64,000 nt of DNA, from assembly GCF_017813335.1 (NCBI RefSeq), contig NZ_JAGIYY010000003.1:1-64000 (forward strand), in the 5' to 3' direction. The DNA comes from Tianweitania sediminis. GTDB lineage: Bacteria; Pseudomonadota; Alphaproteobacteria; Rhizobiales; Rhizobiaceae. Under the pieces are notes generated by a model. That model saw nothing but the letters and a program-made list of their open reading frames with translations. It was not told where the DNA came from and made no database searches. Below, piece after piece: positions 63,194 to 64,000 of this stretch. A program made the translations under genes and the position numbers. Positions within the stretch are counted from its first letter, which is position 1; the number at the start of each line of letters is the position of its first letter.

Positions 63194-64000
63194 TCAAACC
63201 AGCATCTTGCCCTTGGCGTCGATGGCCGTTGCGACGACCTCGTCCGTGGCTTCATCCGGCAGGAGCATTTCGTTGTGCGCCTTGCCCGAGGGGATCATCG
63301 GGAAGCAGTTCGCGAGGTTGGCCACACGGCAATCAAACAGAACCGGCTTCTTCACGGCGATCATCTCATTGATGGCATCGTCGAGTTCGTCCGGCTTGTC
63401 GCAGCGAATGCCATGGCCGCCATAGGCTTCGGCGAGCTTCACGAAGTCCGGCATCGCTTCCGTGTAGGAATGCGACAGGCGGTTGCCGTGCAGCAGCTGC
63501 TGCCATTGCCGCACCATGCCCATATACTGGTTGTTGAGGATGAAGATCTTGATCGGCGCTTCATACTGAACGGCCGTCGACATTTCCTGCATGGTCATCT
63601 GCACCGAAGCGTCGCCCGCGATGTCGATCACCAGCGCGTCGGGATGCGCGATCTGCACGCCGAGTGCTGCCGGCAGGCCATAGCCCATCGTGCCCAGCCC
63701 ACCCGAGGTCATCCAGCGGTTGGGCTCCTCGAAGCCGTAATGCTGGGCCGCCCACATCTGGTGCTGCCCCACTTCCGTGGTGATGAAAGTTTTGCGGCCC
63801 TTGCTCATCTCGTAAAGCCGCTGGATCGCATATTGCGGCATGATCACGTCGCGGTTCGGCCGGAAAGCGAAGCTGTCACGCGCCCGCCACTGCTCGATCT
63901 GGCTCCACCAGGGACGCAGAGCGGCGTGGTCGGCGGTCACCGTTTCGCGCCACAAGCTGACCATCTCGTCGAGCACCCGGCCGCAATCGCCGATGATCCC
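63194..64000 (-). CDS. ilvB: Acetolactate synthase large subunit, C-terminal part (runs off window)
   Basis: About 268 residues of the ThDP-binding half: TEVGQHQMWAAQHYGFEEPN, WMTSGGLGTMGYGLPAALGV, the ThDP motif VIDIAGDASVQMTMQEMSTA and ILNNQYMGMVRQWQQLLHGN. The frame is open to base 64000. Catalyses the first common step of valine/leucine/isoleucine synthesis. Confidence 0.94.
   Translation of the reverse strand, partial: GIIGDCGRVLDEMVSLWRETVTADHAALRPWWSQIEQWRARDSFAFRPNRDVIMPQYAIQRLYEMSKGRKTFITTEVGQHQMWAAQHYGFEEPNRWMTSGGLGTMGYGLPAALGVQIAHPDALVIDIAGDASVQMTMQEMSTAVQYEAPIKIFILNNQYMGMVRQWQQLLHGNRLSHSYTEAMPDFVKLAEAYGGHGIRCDKPDELDDAINEMIAVKKPVLFDCRVANLANCFPMIPSGKAHNEMLLPDEATDEVVATAIDAKGKMLV

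Overview
The window is high-GC alphaproteobacterial DNA, most likely from a Hyphomicrobiales (Rhizobiales) bacterium. The evidence is the ilvC / ilvN / ilvB, kup, BA14K-type, PilZ and Crp/Fnr genes at the right end and the style of the accessory genes; genus cannot be fixed from the sequence alone. It splits into accessory DNA (about 1-47.77 kb) and conserved chromosome (about 47.8-64 kb). The boundary is a 52-nt 3' fragment of a tRNA-Lys(CTT) gene (47716-47767) beside a tyrosine integrase (46126-47604). The tRNA 5' half is absent, so the intact tRNA (attL) should lie to the left and I did not find it in this window.

Region A (0.7-12.1 kb, minus strand) is one tightly packed 11-gene catabolic operon with a divergent TetR regulator. 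It encodes an acyl-CoA ligase, enoyl-CoA hydratase, a PotDBCA-type ABC importer, an NtaA/DmoA-type FMN monooxygenase, a thiolase, a CaiB-type CoA-transferase, a flavin reductase and a RutE-like malonic semialdehyde reductase. The gene set implies uptake, oxygenation and CoA-dependent cleavage of a small organic acid or amine of unknown identity.

Region B (13-18.5 kb) holds a GlxA-type AraC regulator, an aspartase, an ectoine-utilisation cyclodeaminase (eutC) and a decayed eutB. Region C (18.8-24 kb) has a HipA-like kinase plus DUF3037 pair followed by a graveyard: an unidentified frameshifted gene, a phosphoesterase tail, an IS3-family end, a frameshifted GT25-GH16 fusion and a decayed tyrosine recombinase.

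Region D (25-47.7 kb) looks like an integrated plasmid. It has a series of stand-alone unknown genes (25-31 kb), conjugation (VirB10/TrbI-like) and possible phage-portal remnants, an ATP-dependent DNA ligase convergent with an AbiEii-type nucleotidyltransferase, and an iteron cluster (39.09-39.30 kb) directly upstream of a Rep_3-type initiator. The initiator is coupled to a protein with an SSB-like DDIPF tail. A chain of about ten overlapping genes follows (two calcineurin-like phosphoesterases and several small cysteine-pair proteins), then a 43-nt nested dyad and the integrase. An 11-mer (GCGTCACTACG) recurs in non-coding gaps and may be an element-wide operator.

Region E (47.8-64 kb) is chromosome: a diguanylate cyclase, a Crp/Fnr regulator, a MacAB-type efflux set, a Nudix hydrolase, BA14K and PilZ proteins, ilvC with a 118-bp tandem duplication of its 3' end, a TetR regulator, Kup, a RecD-like helicase, a LysE exporter, ilvN and the 3' part of ilvB.
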